A DNA stretch of 64,000 bases from Halorussus vallis (GTDB lineage: Archaea > Halobacteriota > Halobacteria > Halobacteriales > Haladaptataceae): positions 1-64,000 of the forward strand of contig NZ_CP100000.1 of NCBI RefSeq assembly GCF_024138165.1. Reading direction: 5' to 3'. Shown here in pieces: positions 32,446 through 40,753 of this stretch (position 1 is the first letter of the stretch; every line of letters begins with the position of its first letter). The position numbers and the translations under genes are program-made. The notes beneath the pieces are model-generated. The model saw nothing but the letters and a program-made list of their open reading frames with translations. It was not told where the DNA came from and did no database searches.

Positions 32446-32724
32446 ATGACCATAGCCGAAGAGCGCATCGAGCGCCTCGCCGCGCTCGCCCGGCGAGCCG
32501 CGGCCGAGTGCGACGACGAGCGCGCCCGTGAATACGTCAGGCTCGCCCGCCGCCTCGGAGAGCGCAACCGCCTCTCGCTTCCCCGCCAGTTCAAGCGGTT
32601 CACCTGCGACGCCTGTGACGTCTACATGCGCCCCGGCAAGAACGCGCGGGTCCGCCTGCAGGACGGACACGTCGTCATCACCTGCGACTGCGGTTCGCAG
32701 TCGCGGTATCCCTATCGGGACTGA
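32446..32724 (+). CDS. rnp4: RNase P protein component 4 (Rpp21/Rpr2)
   Basis: A 92-residue subunit of archaeal RNase P, which trims the 5' leader of pre-tRNA. It has two N-terminal helices (IAEERIERLAALARRAAAEC; ARRLGERNRL) and a zinc ribbon with Cys pairs in FTCDACDVYMRPGKNARV and VITCDCGSQSRYPY. Length is typical. ATG 32446 gives the conserved start. It is divergent from the glycosyltransferase to its left. Confidence 0.92.
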   Translation: MTIAEERIERLAALARRAAAECDDERAREYVRLARRLGERNRLSLPRQFKRFTCDACDVYMRPGKNARVRLQDGHVVITCDCGSQSRYPYRD

Positions 32725-32761
32725 GGTTCGCCGCTGAACGGTCACCCGCGGAACTCCCCTT

Positions 32762-33661
32762 TCACGCCGAGAAACGCCGCGCGAGGAGCGCGCCGGTCGC
32801 CATCTCCACGACGCCGAACAGGACCGCCGGGAGCGCCGCGGCCGGCGGAAACCCGGCGGCCGTTACGAGCGCCGCGGCCACGGCGAAGTCCCGCGTCCCG
32901 ACCGAGAGCGCGCTGGCGATGCGGACCGACGTCGGTGCGCCCCGCGAGACGTACCAGCCGAGCGCATAGCCGACGAGGTTCAGCGCGAGCGCACCCGCGC
33001 CGACCCGCGCCAGCAGGTCGGCGTTCGCCCGGACGAGTTCGGCGTTCGCCGCGGTCACGCCCCCGATTATGACGACCACCGCGACCGCCGACACCGACGA
33101 GTAGTACTCATCGTAGCGTGCGACCCGAGCGCCGCCACGGGTGCGAACGGCGACCGCGGCGACCATCGGGACCACGACGGCGACGAGGAGCGATTCGGCG
33201 ATTCGCCACCCTTCGACATCCACGGTCGGTCCGAGGAGGACGGCGACGGCGGCCGGAGCGAAGAGCGTACTGCCGATACCGATGACGACGAGCGCGGTCG
33301 CCGCGAGCGCCGTGTCTCCGTCGGCGAGGTGGGTCATCGTCGGCGCGACCAGTTCGGGCGTCACGGCGCCGAGGAGGACGAACCCGGCGGTCGGGCCGGG
33401 CGGCAGTCCGAAACCGCGCGCGAGCGCGAACCCGACCAGCGGGACCGCGACGTGGGCCGCGAGGATTCGCGCGAGCGACGACCGGTCGACCGCCCGGAAC
33501 TGCGAGGTCGACAGCGTCAGCGAGACGCTGCCGACCATCACCGCGAGTATGGGCGTCGAGAACCGGGTAATGACGCCGAACCCCGGGAACAACGCTCCTG
33601 CGACGACCGAGAGCACGACCCACGCGAACAGGTAATCGTCGACGACACGGGTCGCTCGCAT
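32762..33661 (-). CDS. BASS-type (bile acid:sodium symporter family) transporter
   Basis: A 299-residue membrane protein with about nine to ten hydrophobic segments. It has the family's discontinuous helices with polar/Pro breaks, for example GAVTPELVAPTMTHLADGD and ALSVGTRDFAVAAALVTAAG. ATG 33661 is chosen because residues upstream in the frame are not membrane-like. Members move organic anions or small metabolites with sodium; the substrate is unknown. The gene is inserted in reverse between rnp4 and the YhbY-like gene. Confidence 0.82.
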   Translation of the reverse strand: MRATRVVDDYLFAWVVLSVVAGALFPGFGVITRFSTPILAVMVGSVSLTLSTSQFRAVDRSSLARILAAHVAVPLVGFALARGFGLPPGPTAGFVLLGAVTPELVAPTMTHLADGDTALAATALVVIGIGSTLFAPAAVAVLLGPTVDVEGWRIAESLLVAVVVPMVAAVAVRTRGGARVARYDEYYSSVSAVAVVVIIGGVTAANAELVRANADLLARVGAGALALNLVGYALGWYVSRGAPTSVRIASALSVGTRDFAVAAALVTAAGFPPAAALPAVLFGVVEMATGALLARRFSA

Positions 33662-33736
33662 CGAGTCGTCGTTCTCGTCGGTGACCCTTGAATGGTCACC
33701 GTTCGGCGCGTGCTCCGCGCCGGATACCGCGAACCA

Positions 33737-33780
33737 CGAGCGTTCGGCCCGCGGGCTACAACCCGCGGGCCGAACGCTCG
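33737..33780. repeat. Perfect 19-bp-stem palindrome in a divergent promoter region
   Basis: Arms 33737-33755 and 33762-33780 are exact inverted repeats around the loop CTACAA. The element lies between the divergent starts 33661 (-) and 33828 (+), so it is not a simple terminator. Confidence 0.75.
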
Positions 33781-33827
33781 CATCCGTCTTCAAGCGACTT
33801 AAGGGGTTTCGCTGCCGAAGATGGGAC

Positions 33828-34073
33828 ATGACCGACCAGGACCTGCGGAAGAAGGCCCACGACCTCGACGTGACCGTCTGGGTCGGCAAGGCCGGAATCG
33901 CCTCGGTGACCGACGAACTGCGCGACCAACTGAAGGACAACGAACTCGTGAAGGTGAAGTTCCTCCGGGCGGCCCGCGGCGGCACGACCACCGACGAACT
34001 GGCCGAGGACCTCGCCGAGGAAGTCGACGCCGAACTCGTCGAGACGCGCGGGAACACCGCCGTCCTGCACTGA
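33828..34073 (+). CDS. YhbY/CRM-domain RNA-binding protein
   Basis: An 81-residue single CRM domain, which binds structured RNA and is linked to ribosome assembly. Features are LRKKAHDLDVTVWVGKAGIA (family pattern with V-x-(V/I)-G-K-x-G), LVKVKFLRAARG and the closing RGNTAVLH strand. ATG 33828 is the conserved start. Its stop overlaps the start of the MscS gene by one base. Confidence 0.9.
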   Translation: MTDQDLRKKAHDLDVTVWVGKAGIASVTDELRDQLKDNELVKVKFLRAARGGTTTDELAEDLAEEVDAELVETRGNTAVLH

Positions 34074-34951
34074 TGGTCGACCCGCTCCCGTTCCTGGAGA
34101 ACCTCGTTCCGGAGTACGCCGGCGCCATCACGCAGGCCATCTACTTCGTGGTGGCGTTCGCCGTCATCTACGTTCTGGGGCGGGCCACGGTGGTCCCGCT
34201 GTTCGGCCGGTTCCTCGACCGCCGCGACATCGACGAGCACGCGAAGAGGCCGCTACTACGGCTGACGAAGTTCGGCATCGTCTTCGTCGCCGTCTCGGTG
34301 GCGTTCGGCTTCGCCGAGTACGGCAACTTCCTCACCTCGCTGGCGACCATCGCGGCCGCCGCCACGCTCGCCATCGGGTTCGCGATGCAGGACGTCATCG
34401 CCAACTTCGTCGCCGGCGTGTTCATCTACACCGACAAGCCGTTCCGCATCGGCGACTGGATCGAGTGGGACGGCGGTAACTACTCGGGCATCGTCGAGGA
34501 CATCAGCCTGCGGGTGACCCGGGTGCGGACCTTCGACAACGAACTGCTGACGGTGCCAAACTCGACGCTCACCGACGGCGTCATCAAGAACCCGGTGGCC
34601 AAGGACAAACTCCGCCTGCAGGTCCTCTTCGGCATCGGCTACGACGACGACATCCACCAGGCGACCGACGTCATCGTCGAGGAGGCCGAGCGCCACCCCG
34701 ACATCCTCGACGACCCCGCTCCCTCGGTCCGACTGACCGAACTTGGCGACTCCTCGGTCGGACTGAAGTCCCGGGTCTGGATAGCGAACCCCTCCCGGGG
34801 AGACTTCGTGAAGACGAAGGGCGAGTACGTCACCGCGGTCAAGGAGCGCTTCGACGCCGAGGGCATCGACATCCCGTATCCGAACCGGACGCTCTCGGGC
34901 GGTCTGGAGCTGACGAACGTCGAGGACGCGGTGGAGGCGGCCGACGACTGA
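34073..34951 (+). CDS. mscS: Small-conductance mechanosensitive channel (MscS family)
   Basis: A 292-residue membrane channel that opens under membrane tension to release solutes on osmotic downshock. Three hydrophobic segments (AIYFVVAFAVIYVLG; FGIVFVAVSVAFGFA; ATIAAAATLAIGFAMQDVIA) end in the Gly/Ala-rich pore helix. The cytoplasmic beta domain follows with DKPFRIGDWIEW and VRTFDNELLTVPNSTL, both MscS hallmarks. Its ATG overlaps the YhbY-like stop, so the two are coupled. Confidence 0.92.
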   Translation: MVDPLPFLENLVPEYAGAITQAIYFVVAFAVIYVLGRATVVPLFGRFLDRRDIDEHAKRPLLRLTKFGIVFVAVSVAFGFAEYGNFLTSLATIAAAATLAIGFAMQDVIANFVAGVFIYTDKPFRIGDWIEWDGGNYSGIVEDISLRVTRVRTFDNELLTVPNSTLTDGVIKNPVAKDKLRLQVLFGIGYDDDIHQATDVIVEEAERHPDILDDPAPSVRLTELGDSSVGLKSRVWIANPSRGDFVKTKGEYVTAVKERFDAEGIDIPYPNRTLSGGLELTNVEDAVEAADD

Positions 34952-35361
34952 CGACCGGCCGACGCGTCGACCGGCGGTCGAGCGTCGCGGACCGACCGTC
35001 GAACACCGCCAGCCGACCGCCGAACACCGCAAGCCGACCGCGGACGACCTGACTTCTCCCCGTCCGACCGTTTCGACGTGTGAGCCGTCGCCCTCGCACC
35101 GCGCGGCGCTCCCTCGATCACGACGTCGCCGGAATCGCGGGACTCCCGACGGAGAATCCGCGCCGATGCGCGAGGCGAAGTCCGTGGCCGCGCGGAATCC
35201 GACCTTCGCGAGAGAACGCGAAGATATAAACGACCGATTCGAGATGCCCCCACTGGCATGGCACGCGAGCGGTCGGAGGTTTCCCCTCCACGGACAGCGA
35301 GTAGCGACGCCCGACACGGCACCGAGACGAACCCGGCGCCCGCGGGCGCCGGTCGGTTCCG
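34952..35361. other. 410-base intergenic stretch
   Basis: No gene is supported. The left part has two tandem near-identical units of about 22 bases (CGAACACCGC followed by AGCCGACCGC). Around 35221-35230 GATATAAACG is a good TATA-like box in + direction, possibly for the protease gene at 35362 with a long leader. Confidence 0.5.
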
Positions 35362-37071
35362 ATGAAGCGGGTCGTAGTCGTCGCGGTCCTCGTCCTCGTC
35401 GCGTTTGCGAGCGCCGGTACGCTCGGCGTCGCGGGTGACGGGGACGGCGACGGCGTCTCGACGGCAGAGGAACTGCTGCGGCCGACCGACCCGTTCGACG
35501 CGGACACGGACGGCGACGGCCTCGACGACCGCGCGGAACGCGCGACGTACGGAACCGACCCGACCGACCCCGACACCGACGCCGACGGCCTTTCCGACGC
35601 GCCGGAGGTCCGGTTCCACGGTACCAACCCCGCTCGGGCCGACAGCGACGGCGACGGTCTCGGAGACGGTGCGGAGGTACGCGACCACCCGACGAGTCCC
35701 GTGCGGAGCGACACAGACGCCGACGGTCTCGGAGACGGTGCCGAGGTCGCCGGCACGTCCGACCCCGCGGTGGCCGACACCGACGGGGACCGACTCCGCG
35801 ACGGTCGCGAGGCATCGCTCGGAACCGACCCGACCGACTCCGACACCGACGCCGACGGCCTCGCCGACGACGTCGAGGTCCGCGCCGGCGGGGCGCTGGC
35901 CGACGCCGACCCCCTGCGCAAGGACGTCTTCCTCGAACTCGACTACATGCGCGGGACGGCCGTCCCGACCGGGAAACTCCGGAAGGTCGAGCGGGCGTTC
36001 GCGACGGCGCCGGTCGAGAACCCCGACGGGTCGCGCGGCATCGCGCTCCACGTCGCGGTGAGCGACGCGCCGGTTTCCGCAGAGACGAAGACGTCGCTGT
36101 TGGAGTACTCGAACTCCTACTACCAGTCGGCGTTCGACAACCGGGGGTACGGCTACTTCCACGCGCTGGTCGTCCGGACGGTGGCCGACGGCGACACCCG
36201 CGGCAACCTGGTCGGCGCGACCTCCTCGACCATCGACGGGATGATCGTCGAGCACCGACCCAACCGCGTCAAGGTCGCCAAGACGGTGATGCACGAACTC
36301 GGCCACGGTCTCGGACTCTACCACAACGACCACCGCGGCATCGACTCCTACGACCTGAAACCCGACCAGTACCACAGCGTGATGAACTACCACCTGCTCG
36401 GTCCGTGCAACTGCAACTACGACTACTCCGACGGGAGTCGCGGCCCGAACGACTTCGACGACTGGGCCGCCATCGCGGCGTCGCTCGCCCAGAAGGCGCC
36501 CGATTCGAGCGAGGCCGCGGAGGAGGTCGAGCGCTCTCGCCAACTCGCTCTCCCACCGGTTGTACCGCGAGCGAACGCAGTGAGCGAGCGGGCCAAGGAA
36601 CACCCTGCGAAGTGGCCAAAGGCCACTTCGCAGGGGGTGACGCAGTGCTTTTCGTCGACGTTTTACCAGCGAAGCACTGTCCGAGCCGACGGCTCGGGCA
36701 GTGCTGAGTGCAGTAAAAGGTCGTGTGATATGAATGGCGGACGGCCGGATTTGCCCGGCGTTCCGCACCGGGGAATCCCGGTCGCGTCCTCCACCCCGCA
36801 ACCCTGCGAGCGACAGGTGTCCAGTGGTCCGCTGCTCACTTCCGTGCCTGACGGATTACCACCGGCCAACTCCGACTGCGACACTCCTGCGAGTGTCCGC
36901 CGGAGACCGCTGTCCCCGCAGGACGAGGCTTCGAAGTCGGCTTCCGGGGCCCGGAGCGGTCTGACCGGACGCCTCCGGGGTTCGGTCCCCGCTGAAGACC
37001 GTAGTGCGGGTGACGAGCAGGGCCTAACTGCCCGACCTAGTCCATCTCGTACTAAGCGGCCGTTCACTTAA
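35362..37071 (+). CDS. Secreted calcium-repeat zinc metalloprotease, C-terminus reads into antisense SRP RNA
   Basis: A 569-residue frame. A signal peptide (MKRVVVVAVLVLVAFASAGT) is followed by six or seven thrombospondin-type-3 calcium repeats (residues 25-185, D-x-D-x-DGL units) and a metzincin-like domain with VMHELGHGLGLYHND, i.e. H-E-x2-H-x2-G-x2-H for zinc, plus a Met-turn candidate SVMNYHLLG. Recognisable sequence ends near residue 395 (base about 36545). The remaining 175 codons cross two palindromes and lie antisense to the SRP RNA gene, so an earlier stop was probably lost. The protein should act outside the cell. Confidence 0.78.
   Translation: MKRVVVVAVLVLVAFASAGTLGVAGDGDGDGVSTAEELLRPTDPFDADTDGDGLDDRAERATYGTDPTDPDTDADGLSDAPEVRFHGTNPARADSDGDGLGDGAEVRDHPTSPVRSDTDADGLGDGAEVAGTSDPAVADTDGDRLRDGREASLGTDPTDSDTDADGLADDVEVRAGGALADADPLRKDVFLELDYMRGTAVPTGKLRKVERAFATAPVENPDGSRGIALHVAVSDAPVSAETKTSLLEYSNSYYQSAFDNRGYGYFHALVVRTVADGDTRGNLVGATSSTIDGMIVEHRPNRVKVAKTVMHELGHGLGLYHNDHRGIDSYDLKPDQYHSVMNYHLLGPCNCNYDYSDGSRGPNDFDDWAAIAASLAQKAPDSSEAAEEVERSRQLALPPVVPRANAVSERAKEHPAKWPKATSQGVTQCFSSTFYQRSTVRADGSGSAECSKRSCDMNGGRPDLPGVPHRGIPVASSTPQPCERQVSSGPLLTSVPDGLPPANSDCDTPASVRRRPLSPQDEASKSASGARSGLTGRLRGSVPAEDRSAGDEQGLTARPSPSRTKRPFT
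36603..36635. repeat. Perfect 15-bp-stem palindrome
   Basis: CCCTGCGAAGTGGCC and GGCCACTTCGCAGGG pair exactly around AAA. It lies in the readthrough tail of the protease frame and may once have ended its transcript. Confidence 0.7.
36673..36705. repeat. Near-perfect 15-bp-stem palindrome
   Basis: AGCACTGTCCGAGCC pairs with GGCTCGGGCAGTGCT around GAC, with one G-T wobble. It stands 34 bases beyond the 3' end of the SRP RNA gene, where it may terminate that transcript too. Confidence 0.65.
36739..37043 (-). ncRNA. Signal recognition particle RNA (7S RNA)
   Basis: On the reverse strand, about 305 nt. It holds the SRP54-binding helix 8 signature: GTCAGGCACGGAAGTGAGCA followed by GCGGACC, with the GGAA tetraloop and asymmetric loop. 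The 5' end GGAC-TA-GGTCGG pairs with the 3' end CCGGCC-GTCC to close helix 1, as in archaeal 7S RNA. Both length and domain order agree with haloarchaeal SRP RNA. CTTAAG at 37067-37072 on the same strand is a TATA-like box 24-29 bases upstream. The RNA directs secretory ribosomes to the membrane. Ends are accurate to a few bases. Confidence 0.9.
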
Positions 37072-37072
37072 G
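37067..37072 (-). promoter_or_regulatory. TATA box of the SRP RNA gene
   Basis: CTTAAG lies 24-29 bases upstream of the deduced 5' end of the 7S RNA. Confidence 0.5.
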
Positions 37073-37147
37073 GGCTTTTCGCCTCGATTCGGCGCGCCCT
37101 CTGGGAGTTCGAGAACCGCGAATTCCGGAGCGCAGTGCGCGACCGAC

Positions 37148-37666
37148 TCACGCCGCGCCGAGGATGGCGGCCAGGTTCGTGACGACCACGACCAGGCCGA
37201 CGGCGACGAACGCCGCACAGCCCGCCCGGAACGTCTGGCGGGCGTCGTCGGTCACGCCGGGGAGCGCGACCAGCAGTATCGCGGCCATCGCCTTCAGCAG
37301 CACCAGTCCGGCGAGGCCGACCTCCCCCATCACGGCCGCGACGAGCGGATTGCCCTCTTCGAGTCCCATCGCCATCCCGACACCCGTGGTTATCACGTCG
37401 CCGACCATCACGGCGACGACGACGCCGAACAGGGCGGGCGAGACGTACTCGCGCCACGACCCCTCCTCGCGGAGGACGTACTCGCGGTCCTCCTCCAGCA
37501 GAAACTCGTCGTCGCGGAGCATCCAGTCCTTCGAACCGCCGACCGACCACTCGTCGAGGTCCCGGTCGTCGCGCTCGACCGTCTCGCCGCGCTCGAACGC
37601 GCCGTCCCCGTCGAACCAGTCGCGGCCGGCGTCTCGCGTCTCGCCGTTCGCGTCACTTCGCGCCAC
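37148..37666 (-). CDS. Membrane protein with charged N-terminus
   Basis: A 172-residue protein. Residues 1-75 are soluble and acidic; four hydrophobic segments follow (LFGVVVAVMVGDVITTGVGM; ALVLLKAMAAILLVAL-type; FVAVGLVVVVTNLAAIL). The pattern GDVITTGVGMAMGLEEGNPL resembles DUF5658-type haloarchaeal membrane proteins. The function is unknown. Confidence 0.75.
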   Translation of the reverse strand: MARSDANGETRDAGRDWFDGDGAFERGETVERDDRDLDEWSVGGSKDWMLRDDEFLLEEDREYVLREEGSWREYVSPALFGVVVAVMVGDVITTGVGMAMGLEEGNPLVAAVMGEVGLAGLVLLKAMAAILLVALPGVTDDARQTFRAGCAAFVAVGLVVVVTNLAAILGAA

Positions 37667-37742
37667 GTCTGACCGGAGAGACGGTCCGGACGGGCTTTGT
37701 TATGGAGCCGCTGATAGGTCAGTAATCGGTGTCTAAACCCGG

Positions 37743-38159
37743 CTACAGCACCCGGTCGGCGTACCAGGCGGCGCACGCGGCCACCGCGACCGTCGTTGCG
37801 AGCAACACCCAGCGGTGGTAGTCGAACGCGGCCTCCGCGGTGAGACTGCCCACGAGGTCGCCGACCGCGACGGCCCACCACAGCGAGAGGACGACCATGA
37901 ACCCGCCCAGTACGACCGCCGCGCCGGCCGCGGTGGGCGGGTCGGTGCGCCCGTTCCGGCCCGCCGCGAAGACGATGACGGCGACCAGCGAGAACAGTCC
38001 GACGACGAGGTGGACCGGCACGAACGTCGGCGACCCGTAGTACACCGCGACGTTCGTCGCCGAGATGAGGAAGTACGGCGCGACGACCGCCGCGAGCACG
38101 GCGACGGCGGCGAGGATGCCCGCGGTCGGCGCTCGGGTCTCCCGCGTGACCTGCGACAT
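37743..38159 (-). CDS. Four-helix membrane protein, unknown
   Basis: A 138-residue protein from ATG 38159 (MSQVTRETRAPTAGILAAVA). It has four predicted membrane helices, with TVAVAACAAWYADRVL at the end. Upstream in-frame sequence is Arg-rich shadow, so the later start is chosen. It resembles small haloarchaeal integral membrane proteins of unknown function. Confidence 0.75.
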   Translation of the reverse strand: MSQVTRETRAPTAGILAAVAVLAAVVAPYFLISATNVAVYYGSPTFVPVHLVVGLFSLVAVIVFAAGRNGRTDPPTAAGAAVVLGGFMVVLSLWWAVAVGDLVGSLTAEAAFDYHRWVLLATTVAVAACAAWYADRVL

Positions 38160-38230
38160 GTCCGATAGTTTCCGGCGGGACTCAAAAAGGGCGACGGTTC
38201 GGCCGCTCGACCGACCGCCGCGGGCAGAGC

Positions 38231-38262
38231 GGTCGTCGCGCCGGCTTGCCGGCGCGACGACC
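38231..38262. repeat. Perfect 15-bp-stem palindrome
   Basis: GGTCGTCGCGCCGGC and GCCGGCGCGACGACC pair exactly around TT. It lies between divergent genes (38159 - and 38349 +). Confidence 0.7.
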
Positions 38263-38348
38263 GGGGCCGCGAGTCCGAGATTCACTGCGAGTCGGAGACG
38301 TGACTACGAGTCGGAAACGTCACGTGTCGGGCGACACAATGTCCGGGT

Positions 38349-38648
38349 ATGGGACTCGGAAGCACGGCGAAGAAGCTCCAGACGCTGGCCGACACCGCCG
38401 AGAAACTGTACAAGAAGCTCAACGAACTCCGCGAGCAGGTCGTCGCGATGCGCGACAGCCTCGACGCGACGAACGAGCGCGTCGAGCGCCTCGAAGCCGA
38501 GAACGCGAAACAGCAGGCGCTCCTCGAAGCGCTGGCGCGCGAGGAAGGAATCGACGTCGACGCGGTCCTCGCCGACGCGGCGGAAACCGAGAGCGAGTCG
38601 CCCGAGGGCGACGAGACCGAATCGGAAGCCGACGCCGCCGACGCATAA
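38349..38648 (+). CDS. Coiled-coil protein (DUF5798-like)
   Basis: A 99-residue protein with MGLGSTAKKLQTLADTAEKL, a long coiled coil (ELREQVVAMRDSLDATNERV) and an acidic tail. This opening is common to a small family conserved across haloarchaea, called DUF5798 as far as I recall. No function is established. It is followed closely by the cysteine synthase-like gene but with its own spacing. Confidence 0.8.
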   Translation: MGLGSTAKKLQTLADTAEKLYKKLNELREQVVAMRDSLDATNERVERLEAENAKQQALLEALAREEGIDVDAVLADAAETESESPEGDETESEADAADA

Positions 38649-38684
38649 AAAAGACTAACCGACCCCGCAACTTTTGCCTACGCG

Positions 38685-39665
38685 ATGACGGACTATCGGA
38701 AGCCCCTCGATTCGGTGCTCGACGCTATCGGGGAGACCCCGCTCGTCGAGGTCCGTGCGGCGCCCGAGGACGTGCCGGTGTACGCGAAGGTCGAGACGTT
38801 CAACCCCGGCGCGAGCGTCAAGGACCGCATCGGACTCTACATCGTCGAACGGATGCTCGAACGCGGCGAACTCGAACCCGGCGGGACGGTCGTCGAACCG
38901 ACCGCCGGCAACACGGGCATCGGCTTCGCCGTCGCCGCGGGCCAACTCGACGTGAACGCCGTCTTCGTCGTGCCCGAGCGCTTCAGCGTCGAGAAACAGC
39001 AGTTGATGGACGCCCTCGGCGCGCGCGTCGTCAACACCCCCACCGAGGACGGCATGGGCGGGGCCATCGACCGCGCCCACGAACTCGCCGAGGAGATAGA
39101 CGGCGCGGTGGTCCCCCAGCAGTTCTCGAACCCGCTGAACGTCGAGGCCCACTACGAGACGACGGGGCCGGAAATCTACGAGGCGCTCGACGGCGAGGTC
39201 GGCGCGGTCGTGGCCGGCTGTGGCACCGCGGGCACGCTGATGGGCGTCGCCGAGTACGCCCTGGAGCAGGACCCCGACACCCACGTCGTCGCGGTCGAAC
39301 CCGAAGGGTCGCTGTACGCCGAAACCAAGGGCGGCCACCCCGACGAGGAGGCGTACAAGACCGAGGGCATCGGCACCCACGACCCGACGACCAACGAACT
39401 GTTCGACCCGGACCTCGTCGACGAGATAATCCAGGTGCCCGACGAGCGCGCCCACGAGGAACTCAAGCGCCTCGCGAGCGAGGAGGGCCACCTGGTGGCC
39501 TCCAGTTCGGGCGCGGCCAGCGTCGCGGCCCGGGACGTCGCCGAGCGCATCCGCGACGACGAGATAGACGTCCCCTACGACAGCGTCGCGACCGTCTTCC
39601 CCGACTCCAGCGAGCGCTACCTCTCGAAGGGCATCTACCGGTCGTTCGCGGAGTGGGAAGGGTAG
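38685..39665 (+). CDS. PLP-dependent cysteine synthase family enzyme
   Basis: A 326-residue enzyme of the CysK/CBS fold, forming cysteine from O-acetylserine or a related substrate and sulfide, or splitting/condensing related amino acids. The PLP lysine is Lys46 in NPGASVKDRIGLYI. PTAGNTGIGFAVAAG is the substrate loop and GCGTAGTLMGVAEY the phosphate-binding glycine loop. Length is standard. Whether it is a true cysteine synthase or a cystathionine-type enzyme cannot be decided from motifs alone. Confidence 0.88.
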   Translation: MTDYRKPLDSVLDAIGETPLVEVRAAPEDVPVYAKVETFNPGASVKDRIGLYIVERMLERGELEPGGTVVEPTAGNTGIGFAVAAGQLDVNAVFVVPERFSVEKQQLMDALGARVVNTPTEDGMGGAIDRAHELAEEIDGAVVPQQFSNPLNVEAHYETTGPEIYEALDGEVGAVVAGCGTAGTLMGVAEYALEQDPDTHVVAVEPEGSLYAETKGGHPDEEAYKTEGIGTHDPTTNELFDPDLVDEIIQVPDERAHEELKRLASEEGHLVASSSGAASVAARDVAERIRDDEIDVPYDSVATVFPDSSERYLSKGIYRSFAEWEG

Positions 39666-39731
39666 CTTCGCGTTCCCCCGGAACGTGCCGGAACCGGGAG
39701 CGATAATTGTCCGGCGGGCCTCCGTCGAGTC

Positions 39732-40658
39732 GTGAACGACCGCTTCGTCACCGTCGGACTGTTCGTCCTCCTCGCAACGCTGTGGGGGTTCTCGTTCCTG
39801 GCGATATCCGTCGGCCTCGAATCGCTGGCCCCGGTCCTCTTCGCGGCCTTCCGTTACGACGTCGCCGCGGTCCTACTGCTGGGCTACGCGCTCGCCGGCG
39901 ACACAGCGTGGCGACCGACCGGCCGTGAGAACGTCGGCGCCGTCCTGGCCGGCGGGGTGTTCCTGGTCGCGGCGAACGCGTTCCTCTTCCTCGGCCAGCA
40001 GACGGTCCCCAGCGGGGTCGCCGCCATCATGCAGAGTCTCGTCCCCATCGCGACCTCGCTGTGGGCGCTGGCGCTTCTGCCGGAGGAGCGGGTTTCGGCG
40101 CGCGGGGCCGTCGGCATCCTGCTCGGGTTCGTCGGCGTCGGCCTCATCGTCCGCCCGGACCCCGCGAACCTGCTCGGGGCCGACGTCGTCGGTCGACTCC
40201 TGATTCTCGTTCAGGTTACGGGCGTCGCGCTCGGGGGCGTCCTGATTCAACGGTCCCGCCCGACGCTCGACAGCGCCGCCCTCTCCGGGTGGTCGATGCT
40301 GGTCGGCGGCGTCGTGCTCCACTCCGTCAGCAGCGCCATCGGCGAACGGTTCGCCCTCCCGACGACCCTCGAAGCGGGACTCGCGGTCGCGTATCTCGGC
40401 GTCTTCGCCACCGCGCTCGCCTTCTTCATCTACTTCACCCTCCTGGAGGTCCGGGGGGCGCTGGAGACGTCGCTGGTCGCGTACCTCGTACCGGTCGTCG
40501 CCACCGTCGTCGGGGTCGTGGTCCTGAACGAGTCCATCACGCCCACGACCGTCGTCGGACTCCTCGTGGTCTTCGCCGGGTTCGTCGTCCTCAAGCGCCG
40601 GGCCATCGCCGACCTCGTCCACGAGGTCGCGGGGTCCGAAGAGACGCCCGGGGCCTGA
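39732..40658 (+). CDS. DMT-superfamily (EamA) transporter
   Basis: A 308-residue membrane protein from GTG 39732, with ten hydrophobic segments in two five-helix halves, each an EamA domain. Typical sequences are LLATLWGFSFLAISVGLE, VPSGVAAIMQSLVPIATSLW and, in the second half, LEVRGALETSLVAYLVPVVA. EamA proteins export metabolites or amino acids. The substrate is unknown. Confidence 0.88.
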   Translation: MNDRFVTVGLFVLLATLWGFSFLAISVGLESLAPVLFAAFRYDVAAVLLLGYALAGDTAWRPTGRENVGAVLAGGVFLVAANAFLFLGQQTVPSGVAAIMQSLVPIATSLWALALLPEERVSARGAVGILLGFVGVGLIVRPDPANLLGADVVGRLLILVQVTGVALGGVLIQRSRPTLDSAALSGWSMLVGGVVLHSVSSAIGERFALPTTLEAGLAVAYLGVFATALAFFIYFTLLEVRGALETSLVAYLVPVVATVVGVVVLNESITPTTVVGLLVVFAGFVVLKRRAIADLVHEVAGSEETPGA

Positions 40659-40753
40659 GCCTTCGGTCTTCGGACCTCGCTACGACCGGCGGGACCGGGC
40701 GACCGAATCGGCGGTCGCGTCGACCGACGGTTCCGGCGCACGGCGGGGCCCCG

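Noticed and set aside
34639-36801. 720-residue reverse frame opposite the MscS and calcium-repeat protease genes
   Set aside because: It is a shadow of the D-x-D-G repeats; no motif and no start context.
36739-37043. RNase P RNA as an alternative identity
   Set aside because: The conserved RNase P core was not found, while the SRP helix 8 signature and matching ends are present.
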